Shown: positions 1 to 5,932, counted from the stretch's first letter. The stretch: DNA of 7,622 nucleotides from Muribaculaceae bacterium (GCA_029052265.1 JAIDJJ010000246.1:1-7622); one strand, 5' to 3'. The notes: generated from the sequence alone by a model not told the origin. Translations and numbers: made by a program.

Positions 1-481
1 CTATTACATAGGTCATCATCGTTTCCGGCCAATGCACCATAGGGGTCAAATAGAACTTCAATGTCTTTCCTCCGAGATCAATCTCATCTCCATCTTTGAC
101 TTCTATAAAACGGCTGTCCTCGACATGATAAAAACCTTTCACCATGGAAATAGTCTGACGGTTGCCAACGATCTTGATTTCAGGATAGTTGGCAAGCACC
201 ACAGGTATACCTCCGGAATGATCCGGCTCCATATGATTGACCACAAGATAATCCGGAGCCATCGTTCCGATCTGAGCTCCTATTGAATTAATATAATCTC
301 TTACAGTACCGATCTCAACACTGTCTATAAGTGCGATCTTTCCTGATCCCTTAACAATATAGGAATTATAGCTCACTCCATAAGGAAGAGGCCACAGACC
401 CTCAAATCTATCTGTATTTCTGTCGTTAACACCCACATAAAGAATGCCTTCAGTAATTTCTCGGATATTCATTATTTTCAT
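1..481 (-). CDS. fprA: FprA-family A-type flavodiiron protein, N-terminal part (runs off left edge)
   Basis: Flavodiiron proteins are cytoplasmic enzymes that reduce O2 to water and/or NO to N2O at a di-iron centre in a metallo-beta-lactamase-fold domain, fed by FMN in a C-terminal flavodoxin domain. I translated the reverse strand by hand: 160 codons are present with no stop. The N-terminus contains GVNDR and FEGLWPLPYGVSYNSY, which are typical of FprA. The iron-ligand motif H-x-E-x-D-H is seen as HMEPDH (residues 83-88), followed by SGG, and a further ligand His is at 150 in MVHWPET. The rest of the metal domain and the flavodoxin domain lie beyond position 1, so their presence cannot be confirmed. 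The start is taken at the ATG 481-479. A second in-frame ATG at 472-470 (MNIREI) is equally plausible, because neither has a Shine-Dalgarno site. The gene is divergent from the DUF486 operon and has its own promoter and a structured leader. Confidence 0.9.
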   Translation of the reverse strand, partial: MKIMNIREITEGILYVGVNDRNTDRFEGLWPLPYGVSYNSYIVKGSGKIALIDSVEIGTVRDYINSIGAQIGTMAPDYLVVNHMEPDHSGGIPVVLANYPEIKIVGNRQTISMVKGFYHVEDSRFIEVKDGDEIDLGGKTLKFYLTPMVHWPETMMTYVI

Positions 482-503
482 AATTTATTGCTGCCGACCA
501 AAC

Positions 504-542
504 ATTTCCCTCATACGAAGATTCGTCCCTATACAGGGAAAT
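504..542 (-). promoter_or_regulatory. Nested hairpin in the presumed 5' leader of fprA
   Basis: On the plus strand ATTTCCCT (504-511) pairs perfectly with AGGGAAAT (535-542), giving an 8-bp stem. Inside it ACGAA (515-519) and TTCGT (522-526) form a second inverted repeat. A competing short hairpin is also possible: CCCT (527-530) with AGGG (535-538) around a 4-nt loop, so the same AGGG has two alternative partners. If transcription starts near 560, as the -7 box at 568-575 implies, the structure lies in the fprA leader, ending about 22 nt before the start codon. It could be a regulatory RNA fold or, as DNA, a protein-binding site. The function is unknown and no known riboswitch class is recognised. 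Confidence 0.45.
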
Positions 543-567
543 ATTCAACCTGCCTGATTTCAAGCTA

Positions 568-598
568 CAAAATTAATCAAAAAATCGCGCATAAACAA
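568..598 (-). promoter_or_regulatory. Bacteroidota-type promoter for fprA
   Basis: Read on the minus strand, TAATTTTG (575-568) matches the TAnnTTTG -7 consensus exactly. A TTG (598-596), 20 bp upstream of it, fits the TTTG -33 element except for its first base, giving ATTG. Transcription would begin near 560, leaving a leader of about 80 nt before the ATG at 481. Confidence 0.6.
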
Positions 599-826
599 TC
601 TTGACACAAGATATTAGGCACAGGCAGCCAACAGAGTTCTGATTCACAATTTTTTCATTTTAAGACAGCCCTGTCGGTCTCACTCTATATCGATTACTTT
701 CAATTCTCTCTCAGCCTGCCGTATCGCCGTACTCATTATTCTCAATTATCTCATAGTTTCAAAAAACATCGTTACACACTTCCCTCAAAATGTAAGAACA
801 GTGTGTGTTTATGAAGCCTGAATCTA

Positions 827-855
827 CAAAATTAAACTTTTAAAAGTTTAAGCAA
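827..855 (-). promoter_or_regulatory. Second minus-strand promoter-like site, upstream of fprA
   Basis: The minus strand shows TAATTTTG (834-827) with TTG (855-853) 18 bp upstream. The surrounding 12-mer (824-835) is identical to the one at the proximal fprA promoter. Transcription from here would give fprA a leader of more than 300 nt, or produce a short non-coding RNA. The 20-bp palindrome overlaps its -7 box and spacer. It may be a chance match in AT-rich DNA. Confidence 0.35.
832..851. repeat. Perfect 20-bp palindrome between divergent promoters (candidate operator)
   Basis: TTAAACTTTT is followed directly by its exact reverse complement AAAAGTTTAA. Symmetry breaks at both outer neighbours (A831, G852). 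The site ends 8 bp before the -33-like TTTG of the plus-strand promoter and overlaps the minus-strand -7 box at 827-834. That placement suits a dimeric regulator acting on one or both directions. It lacks GC pairs and a T-tract placed as in a terminator. The regulator is unknown. Confidence 0.45.
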
Positions 856-859
856 CATC

Positions 860-895
860 TTTGTTACCATATGTGGATTTATTTCTGTAATTTTG
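860..895 (+). promoter_or_regulatory. Bacteroidota-type promoter for the DUF486-dus-mtnN-transporter operon
   Basis: TAATTTTG (888-895) matches the TAnnTTTG -7 consensus exactly. TTTG (860-863) could be the -33 element, but the 24-bp spacer is longer than usual, so the upstream half is less certain. The predicted transcription start is near 902, leaving about 17 nt before the ATG at 919. This rules against the upstream in-frame ATG at 871, which would lie inside the promoter. Confidence 0.6.
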
Positions 896-918
896 CAAAA
901 TATTTGAAGGCGACAGCA

Positions 919-1296
919 ATGAAAGCATATTTAGTAACCGTTATTCTCCTTGTAATATCAAATGTATTTATGACTGTGGCATGGTACGGTCATTTAAAAC
1001 TACAGTCTTCAGGAATCTCCAAAGACTGGCCGCTTTTTATAGTGATACTATTCTCCTGGGGGGTGGCATTGCTTGAATACTGCTTCATGATTCCCGCCAA
1101 CCGTATAGGATATTCCGAAAACGGCGGTCCATTTTCTCTGTTCCAGCTGAAAATCATTCAGGAAGTGATATCTCTTTCTGTTTTTACGATCCTCGCCATG
1201 TTTTTCTTCTCCGGCGAGAAATTACACTGGAATCACGTCGCGGCTTTCCTTTGTCTGGTAGGAGCAGTCTGCTTCACTTTCTTACCCAATAAATAA
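919..1296 (+). CDS. DUF486 / DMT-like small membrane protein
   Basis: A 125-residue integral membrane protein of the DUF486 family, a small group distantly related to the EmrE/DMT fold. Its substrate is not established. Four hydrophobic segments are visible (about residues 3-22, 37-56, 81-99 and 106-122). Family-type motifs are SNVFMTVAWYGHLK near the N-terminus, EYCFMIPANRIGY (53-65) in the middle, and QLKIIQEVISLSVF (76-89). The length matches the family's usual 110-120 residues. The start is set at the ATG 919-921, because an in-frame ATG at 871 would put the promoter -7 box (888-895) inside the gene and add a non-conserved extension. It is the first gene of the plus-strand operon, with dus starting 8 bp after its stop. 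A transport role is only inferred from the fold. Confidence 0.85.
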   Translation: MKAYLVTVILLVISNVFMTVAWYGHLKLQSSGISKDWPLFIVILFSWGVALLEYCFMIPANRIGYSENGGPFSLFQLKIIQEVISLSVFTILAMFFFSGEKLHWNHVAAFLCLVGAVCFTFLPNK

Positions 1297-1304
1297 TTGT
1301 CATC

Positions 1305-2228
1305 ATGATTTATCATTTCGCGCCTGTACAAGGACATACGGATGCCCCATACAGACACTTCCACGCCGACATATATGGCGCGGAGACAAACTATTATACC
1401 CCCTTTATCCGTCTTGAAAGAGGAGATTTGAGATCGCGCGACCTCAAAGATTTTTCTTCAGAATTGAACGAAGGTACACATCTTATTCCTCAGATTATTT
1501 TCCGAAACGAGGAAGAGCTCTCCACACTTGTTCAGATTCTGAAAAACAAAGGTGTACATGAAATTGATCTGAACATGGGATGTCCGTTCCCTCTGCAGAC
1601 CGGGCACGGAAGAGGCGCCGCAACCGTTGCCAACGAAGAGCTGGCAAAAGCTGTTGCAAAGACTGTCAATGAAAATGACGAGATCTCTTTTTCCGTCAAG
1701 ATACGTCTCGGGCTCAATCTTCCCGATGAGTGGAGACAGCTTATTGATTCCTTAAATCATACAAAGCTGACCCATATTGCAGTACACCCCAGAGTTGCAA
1801 GGCAACAGTATTCCGGCGATTTATACTTTGATGAGTTTGCAAAAATATTAAATGAAAGCGCTAATCCTGTAGTTTTCAATGGAGAGATACATACCCCGCA
1901 AGATATTGACAACATTTTTGACAAATTCCCCGGAATTGGAGGAATCATGATCGGGCGCGGACTCCTCGCACGACCCTCGCTTATCAAAGAATATCTTTCA
2001 GGGAAAGAATGGAGCCGTGCTGAACGGGTGTCGGAAATGATCAGATTTCACAGGATACTTCTTGATTATTATTCTGCAACACTATGTGGCGACAGTCAGA
2101 TAATATCCAAGATCAAACCTTTTTGGGAATATGCAGAAAATGAGATCGGCAGAAAGTCTTGGAAAGCGATCAAAAAGGCATCAAACATTGCAAAATATCA
2201 TTCCGCGGTAGCAACTATCGACGTATGA
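1305..2228 (+). CDS. dus: tRNA-dihydrouridine synthase family protein
   Basis: An FMN-dependent cytoplasmic enzyme of the Dus family, which reduces specific uridines in tRNA to dihydrouridine using NAD(P)H. In 307 residues the family signatures appear in order: APVQGHTDAPYR (6-17, FMN-binding start), DLNMGCP (88-94) with Cys93 as the expected catalytic acid, VKIRLGL (131-137) with FMN-contacting Lys132, VHPR (160-163), FNGEI (191-195) and IMIGRGLLARP (214-224). Several motifs depart from the commonest form: VHPR replaces VHGR, and the segment after GCP reads FPLQTGHGRGAA. This is seen in the Bacteroidota DusC-like branch as I remember it. Which uridine it modifies cannot be told from sequence. 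It lies 8 bp after the DUF486 gene and 56 bp before mtnN. Confidence 0.92.
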   Translation: MIYHFAPVQGHTDAPYRHFHADIYGAETNYYTPFIRLERGDLRSRDLKDFSSELNEGTHLIPQIIFRNEEELSTLVQILKNKGVHEIDLNMGCPFPLQTGHGRGAATVANEELAKAVAKTVNENDEISFSVKIRLGLNLPDEWRQLIDSLNHTKLTHIAVHPRVARQQYSGDLYFDEFAKILNESANPVVFNGEIHTPQDIDNIFDKFPGIGGIMIGRGLLARPSLIKEYLSGKEWSRAERVSEMIRFHRILLDYYSATLCGDSQIISKIKPFWEYAENEIGRKSWKAIKKASNIAKYHSAVATIDV

Positions 2229-2284
2229 CCGTCAGACATTAACCGTATCTACCCTTACATATATTAATTAAAATATTGCACGAT

Positions 2285-2962
2285 ATGAAAATATTGATCT
2301 TAGCTGCCATGGATAAAGAATTGCAGCTTATTAAGAATATTTTAGATAACCCGGAAGTGCTGTCATACGAAAACGGTTTGCTTGAACATGGCACAATCAG
2401 TGCGCATGAGGTATATGCTGCCAAATGTGGCATTGGCAAAGTAAACGCTGCCCTCAACGCTTCCATGCTTATAAAGGAATTTAATCCTGATCTGGTAATA
2501 AACAGCGGAGTTGCAGGTGGAGCCGGAATTCCTATCGGATCTGTTCTTGTGGCTGATCGTGTCGCTTACGATGATGTGTGGTGTGGTCCCGGGACAAATT
2601 ATGGACAGGCTGACGGATGTCCGCTATTCTTCACTCCCGCCCCCAACATTATTCAGCTTGCCAAGACTATTGTAAATGAAGGTGGCATAAGATTCGGACT
2701 GATTTGTACCGGTGACAAATTCATATCCACCCATGAAGAAATTCAATTCATCAGAACTAAATTTCCTGATGTGCAGGCGGTGGATATGGAATCTGCAGCA
2801 ATTGCCCAGGCTTGTTACACATCATCCACTCCTTTTAATATCATCAGGGTCGTCAGCGACACTCCCGGAGAAGGGGAAAATATTTCCCAGTATCAGAATT
2901 TCTGGCAAGAGGCACCTCAGAAAACATTCAATGTAGTTAAAATGCTTATTGAAAATCTCTGA
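2285..2962 (+). CDS. mtnN: 5'-methylthioadenosine/S-adenosylhomocysteine nucleosidase
   Basis: A cytosolic hydrolase (Pfs/MTAN, nucleoside phosphorylase fold) that cleaves adenine from methylthioadenosine, S-adenosylhomocysteine and 5'-deoxyadenosine. It removes inhibitory by-products of SAM chemistry and feeds S-ribosylhomocysteine into further salvage. The 225 residues align end to end with the family. The catalytic residues visible are Glu12 in LAAMDKE, Glu169 in VDMES (binding the ribose) and Asp192 in VVSD (purine N7 proton donor). SGVAGG (74-79) and GDKFIS (143-148) are also present. The start is the ATG at 2285, which gives the standard MKI opening with Glu12 at the usual position; an in-frame TTG at 2276 would add only three residues. 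The 56-bp AT-rich gap upstream holds no clear promoter, so co-transcription with dus is likely. Confidence 0.93.
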   Translation: MKILILAAMDKELQLIKNILDNPEVLSYENGLLEHGTISAHEVYAAKCGIGKVNAALNASMLIKEFNPDLVINSGVAGGAGIPIGSVLVADRVAYDDVWCGPGTNYGQADGCPLFFTPAPNIIQLAKTIVNEGGIRFGLICTGDKFISTHEEIQFIRTKFPDVQAVDMESAAIAQACYTSSTPFNIIRVVSDTPGEGENISQYQNFWQEAPQKTFNVVKMLIENL

Positions 2963-2967
2963 CCGGG

Positions 2968-3912
2968 ATGAAACATTCTATTAAAAAATCACAATTTAAA
3001 ACACTTATGCTCCCCATCGCGATGGTGGGGGGAGCTGTTTTCTATCAATGGATGGGACATCTGACATTCTTGTCGCCATATCTCATCTTCACAATGCTAT
3101 TCATAACTTATTGCAAGCTTCAGATCTCGGATTTCAAGCCCAATAAGTTTGAGATGACTCTTCTGGTAGCCCAGATAATACTCGCCGCAGCTGCATATGG
3201 CATCACATTTTTCTGGAACAGAACCCTCGCGGAAGGCGTATTCATATGCTTCTTTATTCCGACTGCGACAGCTGCACCTGTCATAACATCCATGCTCGGC
3301 GGAAGCATATCAAAAGTGGCAACATATAGCCTGATGTGCAACGCTGTTGTGGCGATTGCCGGTCCACTTGTTTTTGCAGCGATAGGAGAGCATCATGAAA
3401 TCACATTTCTTGATTCATTCAAACTGATTCTTTCTCAGGTATTCCCTCTTATAGTAATGCCTCTGGTCCTTGCTTTGATCTTGAGATATTGTCTCCCTAA
3501 GGTACATTCCAGAATTGTGGGGATGCAACAGCTCTCTTTTTATCTTTGGGCGGTATCTCTTTTCATCGTTGTCGGAAGCTGCGTGAGTTTCGCAATTAAA
3601 AACTGGACCCCTTCGTCAACCCTTACCATAATATTGCTCGCCATAGGCGCCTTGATAGCATGTCTTCTGCAATTCAAGATTGGAAGAATAATAGGAGGCA
3701 AGTTCGGCGACAAGGTTGCCGGAGGACAAGGACTGGGACAAAAAAACACTGTGCTGGCGGTATGGCTTGCGCTCGCCTATCTCAATCCCATCGCTTCCCT
3801 GGCTCCGGCATCATATGTGGCATGGCAGAACATTATAAATTCATGGCAACTGATGCGTCACCAAAATCGGATCGAAGCTGCTAAAATGAAGACAGGCAAG
3901 GAGACTGTCTAA
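2968..3912 (+). CDS. BASS-like (bile acid:sodium symporter superfamily) transporter
   Basis: An inner-membrane carrier of 314 residues with about nine or ten hydrophobic segments. IPTATAAPVITSMLGG (97-112) resembles the BASS-family unwound-helix motif (usually a TA-rich segment followed by a conserved Pro or Asn and VIT). GQGLGQKNTVLAVWLALAYLNP (254-273 region) resembles the second inverted-repeat motif GxxNxxLA. Family members carry organic anions, often with sodium. The substrate here is unknown, and the name does not imply bile acids. It begins 5 bp after mtnN, so the two are surely co-transcribed; a link to export or import of a methylthio or sulfur compound is only a guess from context. 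The TAA stop overlaps the helicase stop on the other strand, and the C-terminal tail is short and basic. Confidence 0.75.
   Translation: MKHSIKKSQFKTLMLPIAMVGGAVFYQWMGHLTFLSPYLIFTMLFITYCKLQISDFKPNKFEMTLLVAQIILAAAAYGITFFWNRTLAEGVFICFFIPTATAAPVITSMLGGSISKVATYSLMCNAVVAIAGPLVFAAIGEHHEITFLDSFKLILSQVFPLIVMPLVLALILRYCLPKVHSRIVGMQQLSFYLWAVSLFIVVGSCVSFAIKNWTPSSTLTIILLAIGALIACLLQFKIGRIIGGKFGDKVAGGQGLGQKNTVLAVWLALAYLNPIASLAPASYVAWQNIINSWQLMRHQNRIEAAKMKTGKETV
3890..3910 (-). terminator. Weak hairpin at the helicase stop codon (possible helicase terminator)
   Basis: AGACAG (3890-3895) pairs with CTGTCT (3905-3910) around a 9-nt loop. On the minus strand the hairpin begins within the helicase stop codon and is followed by TCATTTT, a poor U-tract. 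The stem is only 6 bp with three GC pairs. It is the only candidate seen for ending the helicase transcript, and it lies in the last codons of the transporter. Confidence 0.25.
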
Positions 3913-5228
3913 CCATTTTGATGTTGCACGCCTTTATTGTCCGACACTTTCCGGTTATTTTGACTTTTATTTCTATTATTTCGGGGATGGTTTCCGCCAT
4001 TCCCTTTTTTATTATTTCCTTTTACTCTGGAATACCTTCTCTTGCTTTTGCCATTCTCTTTGGCATCCCGGCAATTGTCATCGTAGGTCGGGACTGCTCC
4101 AAATTCTTCAGGCACAGGCAATTTTTCAACTTCTTTTCTAAGAAATTTTTCTATCATCCTGAAATGCCTCCTTTCCCTTTCACTGATGAATGTATAGGCA
4201 CTGCCCTCCCGGTCTGCCCGTGCGGTCCGCCCTATGCGGTGAACATAATCTTCCGCTTCATGAGGCACGTCATAATTTATGACTGTCTCTATATTATCTA
4301 TATCGATTCCCCTGGAAATGATATCTGTCGCCACCACCACCTTGATTTTTCCAGCTTTAAAATCAAGCATGACATCTTCACGCACTTTCTGGTCAAGATC
4401 CGAATGCATCTCCCCTACCTTGATTTTCTGTCTTCTGAGTGATTTCGCAAGCTCCTTCACTTTAAGTTTGGATGATGAAAAGACAATCACCTTCTCCGGA
4501 GGATTCTCTTTAAACATTTTCTCAAGAATAGGAAGCTTCTGAGCCTCATAACAGACTATGGCACGCTGTTTGATCTTATCCGCCGGTCGGGACACGGCAA
4601 GCTTGACCTCCGCAGGATTGGTGAGAATCTGCGACGCCATCTGTTGTATTTTAGGAGGCATCGTGGCGGAAAACAATAATGTCTGCCTGTTCTTCGGAAG
4701 ATGTCCCACAATCTGCATGATATCATCAAAGAAACCCATGTCGAGCATACGGTCAGCTTCATCAAGAATAAAGAATGACACTTTCGACAGATCCACATAT
4801 CCCATGCTCAAATGGGCAAGGAGCCTGCCGGGAGTGGCGATGACAACATCTGCCCCCATCTTCAATCCCTTTCTCTGCTGCTCGTAGGTATTTCCGTCTG
4901 TGCCTCCATAGATTGCCATACTGCTTACAGGCATGAAATAAGCGAATCCTTGCATCTGACGGTCGATCTGCTGTGCCAATTCGCGGGTAGGAGCCATAAC
5001 TACACAATTGACATGGTCCTGAGGATAATTGTCGTTGACAAGCCTTTCGATCACAGGCAGAAGATAAGCGGCGGTCTTGCCTGTGCCCGTCTGAGCCACG
5101 GCAAGAAGGTCCCGACCCTCAAGCACAGGCGGGATTGCCATTTCCTGTATGGGGGTACACTCATCAAAATGCATATCATAAAGCGCATCCAGCAAATCGT
5201 CGTTTGTAAGGATATCTTCAAATTTCAT
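3909..5228 (-). CDS. DEAD-box ATP-dependent RNA helicase
   Basis: A cytoplasmic RNA helicase that unwinds short duplexes with ATP, acting in ribosome assembly, RNA decay or cold adaptation (RhlE/CsdA-type; exact role unknown). Its 439 residues carry all core motifs in order: Q-motif CTPIQ (24-28), motif I AQTGTGKT (45-52), Ia PTRELAQQ (80-87), Ib TPGR (132-135), DEAD (156-159), SAT (187-189), IV VIVFSSS (247-253), V ATDIISRGIDI (300-310), VI HRIGRTAR (330-337). Residues from about 393 on are a Lys/Arg/Asn/Gly-rich tail, typical of unstructured RNA-binding extensions. The start is the ATG at 5228 (MKFEDI). A TTG at 5249 would add seven residues, but it falls in the promoter -7 box. The 3' end overlaps the transporter stop by 4 bp, and its tail codons contain an opposing terminator. 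Confidence 0.95.
   Translation of the reverse strand: MKFEDILTNDDLLDALYDMHFDECTPIQEMAIPPVLEGRDLLAVAQTGTGKTAAYLLPVIERLVNDNYPQDHVNCVVMAPTRELAQQIDRQMQGFAYFMPVSSMAIYGGTDGNTYEQQRKGLKMGADVVIATPGRLLAHLSMGYVDLSKVSFFILDEADRMLDMGFFDDIMQIVGHLPKNRQTLLFSATMPPKIQQMASQILTNPAEVKLAVSRPADKIKQRAIVCYEAQKLPILEKMFKENPPEKVIVFSSSKLKVKELAKSLRRQKIKVGEMHSDLDQKVREDVMLDFKAGKIKVVVATDIISRGIDIDNIETVINYDVPHEAEDYVHRIGRTARADREGSAYTFISERERRHFRMIEKFLRKEVEKLPVPEEFGAVPTYDDNCRDAKENGKSKRRYSRVKGNNKKGNGGNHPRNNRNKSQNNRKVSDNKGVQHQNG
3983..4010 (+). terminator. Intrinsic terminator for the plus-strand operon, inside helicase codons
   Basis: GGGGATGG (3983-3990) pairs with CCATTCCC (3997-4004) around a 6-nt loop: eight pairs, one of them G-U. 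TTTTTT follows directly (4005-4010). This is a canonical rho-independent terminator read on the plus strand, 70 nt after the transporter stop. The same bases encode helicase residues 409-416 (GNGGNHPR) on the minus strand. On the minus strand the hairpin is preceded by A's and has no U-tract after it, so it should not stop helicase transcription. Confidence 0.75.
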
Positions 5229-5246
5229 TTTCCTTGTATTTTTTTG

Positions 5247-5277
5247 CAAATTTATGAAAATTTTTCAGTAGCCACAA
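5247..5277 (-). promoter_or_regulatory. Bacteroidota-type promoter for the helicase gene
   Basis: On the minus strand TAAATTTG (5254-5247) matches TAnnTTTG exactly, and TTG (5277-5275) lies 20 bp upstream as a partial -33 element. The predicted transcription start is near 5240, about 12 nt before the ATG at 5228. The spacer contains a 13-nt AT-rich inverted repeat, TGAAAA-T-TTTTCA (5255-5267), next to the -7 box. The gene therefore probably has its own promoter rather than depending on read-through from pnuC, which ends 88 bp upstream of the helicase start. Confidence 0.55.
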
Positions 5278-5315
5278 CCCCGGTATGCATATCCCTTCAG
5301 TTATCACCCGTCGGT

Positions 5316-5930
5316 TCACAAGCCTGATTTCATCAGACAAATCCATTTTCGATAACCTAAAAGCGCTATCACTGTATATATTGCATAAAGAATACAATAG
5401 AACGGAAGACCCTTATATAAATAAAGTGCGCTGCAGACTATATCCACTACAAACCATACAAGCCATTGTTCTACATATTTCCGGGCAAGCATCCATAGCC
5501 CTACCACTGAGAGCGCGGTTGTGAACGAATCCGCCACAGGCACATTTGAATCCGTAAACGTCACAAGCACCCACCATATTCCCCACCACATCAACAATGC
5601 CGCCAATACTGCCATGCATGCCATCTTCAATCCGATATGCGATATCTTGCGCGGAGCGGACTCTGTTGTCTCCTCATCGTGATCCGGCTCCCGGTGCCGT
5701 TTTTTTCCACCACCTCTGGTCCAGACAACAAAACCATATATTGCTATTGCGAGATAATATATATTGATTGCGAAATCTGCATACAATCCTTTTGAAAAAT
5801 AAATCCACATCGAGATCAAAGGCATGACGACAGATGCAAGCCACACCTTTGAATCGGCATGATATTCCCACCACAGATAAAGTATCCCCACACAAAATCC
5901 AAGAAGTTCGCGAACTGTTCCGAAATCCAT
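5316..5930 (-). CDS. PnuC-family vitamin permease, probably thiamine (PnuT-like)
   Basis: An inner-membrane facilitator of the PnuC family, which moves nicotinamide riboside (PnuC) or thiamine (PnuT), trapped inside by phosphorylation. The 204 residues show about seven hydrophobic segments (around 5-22, 29-46, 52-70, 101-125, 134-150, 155-172 and 176-193). The family's C-terminal signature is clear: DSFTTALSVVGLWMLARKY (134-152), then EQWLVWFVVD (154-163) and the LYLYKGLPFY region. A strongly charged cytoplasmic loop (about 71-97, rich in Lys, Arg, Glu, Asp) separates segments three and four. The ATG at 5930 is 2 bp after the stop of a TonB-dependent receptor, so the two were translated from one mRNA. 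That pairing is known for thiamine uptake in Bacteroides, hence the PnuT suggestion. The usual thiamine pyrophosphokinase neighbour and any TPP riboswitch are not in the window, so specificity stays unproven. Confidence 0.82.
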   Translation of the reverse strand: MDFGTVRELLGFCVGILYLWWEYHADSKVWLASVVMPLISMWIYFSKGLYADFAINIYYLAIAIYGFVVWTRGGGKKRHREPDHDEETTESAPRKISHIGLKMACMAVLAALLMWWGIWWVLVTFTDSNVPVADSFTTALSVVGLWMLARKYVEQWLVWFVVDIVCSALYLYKGLPFYCILYAIYTVIALLGYRKWICLMKSGL

Positions 5931-5932
5931 AA

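Larger units (their letters stand above)
482..918. other. Divergent intergenic control region between fprA and the DUF486 operon
   Basis: No convincing gene is present in these roughly 440 bases. Stops are frequent in all frames, and I see no tRNA-like or rRNA-like sequence. What it holds, from left to right: a nested inverted repeat in the fprA leader (504-542), the proximal fprA promoter (568-598), a short inverted repeat GACAG-CC-CTGTC (664-675), a 7-bp inverted repeat ACACACT/AGTGTGT with a 19-nt loop (774-806), a second minus-strand promoter-like site (827-855), a perfect 20-bp palindrome (832-851), and the plus-strand promoter (860-895). The 12-mer CTACAAAATTAA occurs twice (565-576 and 824-835), covering the -7 box of both minus-strand promoters. 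Confidence 0.7.

Noticed and set aside
32..286. Plus-strand open frame of 84 codons
   Set aside because: It is antisense to the fprA segment, including the di-iron motif, which is clearly coding on the minus strand.
664..675. GACAG-CC-CTGTC inverted repeat as a terminator or operator
   Set aside because: The arms are only 5 bp with a 2-nt spacer, there is no T-tract on either side, and it is far from both gene starts. It is within what chance allows.
680..736. Minus-strand 18-codon frame (MSTAIRQAERELKVIDIE) upstream of fprA
   Set aside because: The composition is protein-like and it lies downstream of the distal minus promoter, but it is too short to support. It has no recognisable start context, and upstream the frame closes within four codons, so it does not look like a gene remnant either.
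774..806. ACACACT/AGTGTGT inverted repeat as a small-RNA hairpin
   Set aside because: A 7-bp stem of simple AC/GT sequence with a 19-nt loop and no U-tract. Low-complexity arms make chance pairing likely.
3918..4442. Plus-strand open frame of 174 codons
   Set aside because: It lies wholly antisense to the helicase, whose motifs V and VI and tail fully explain the sequence. The translation is a Phe/Ile/His-rich shadow with no family resemblance.
5229..5315. Terminator for the receptor-permease operon ahead of the helicase
   Set aside because: The only inverted repeats in the gap are AT-rich (5255-5267) or very short (around 5284-5291). None has a GC-rich stem followed by a minus-strand T-tract.
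4812..5327. Plus-strand open frame of 171 codons
   Set aside because: It is antisense to helicase motifs I to DEAD and crosses the helicase promoter. There is no recognisable domain and no plus-strand promoter before it.
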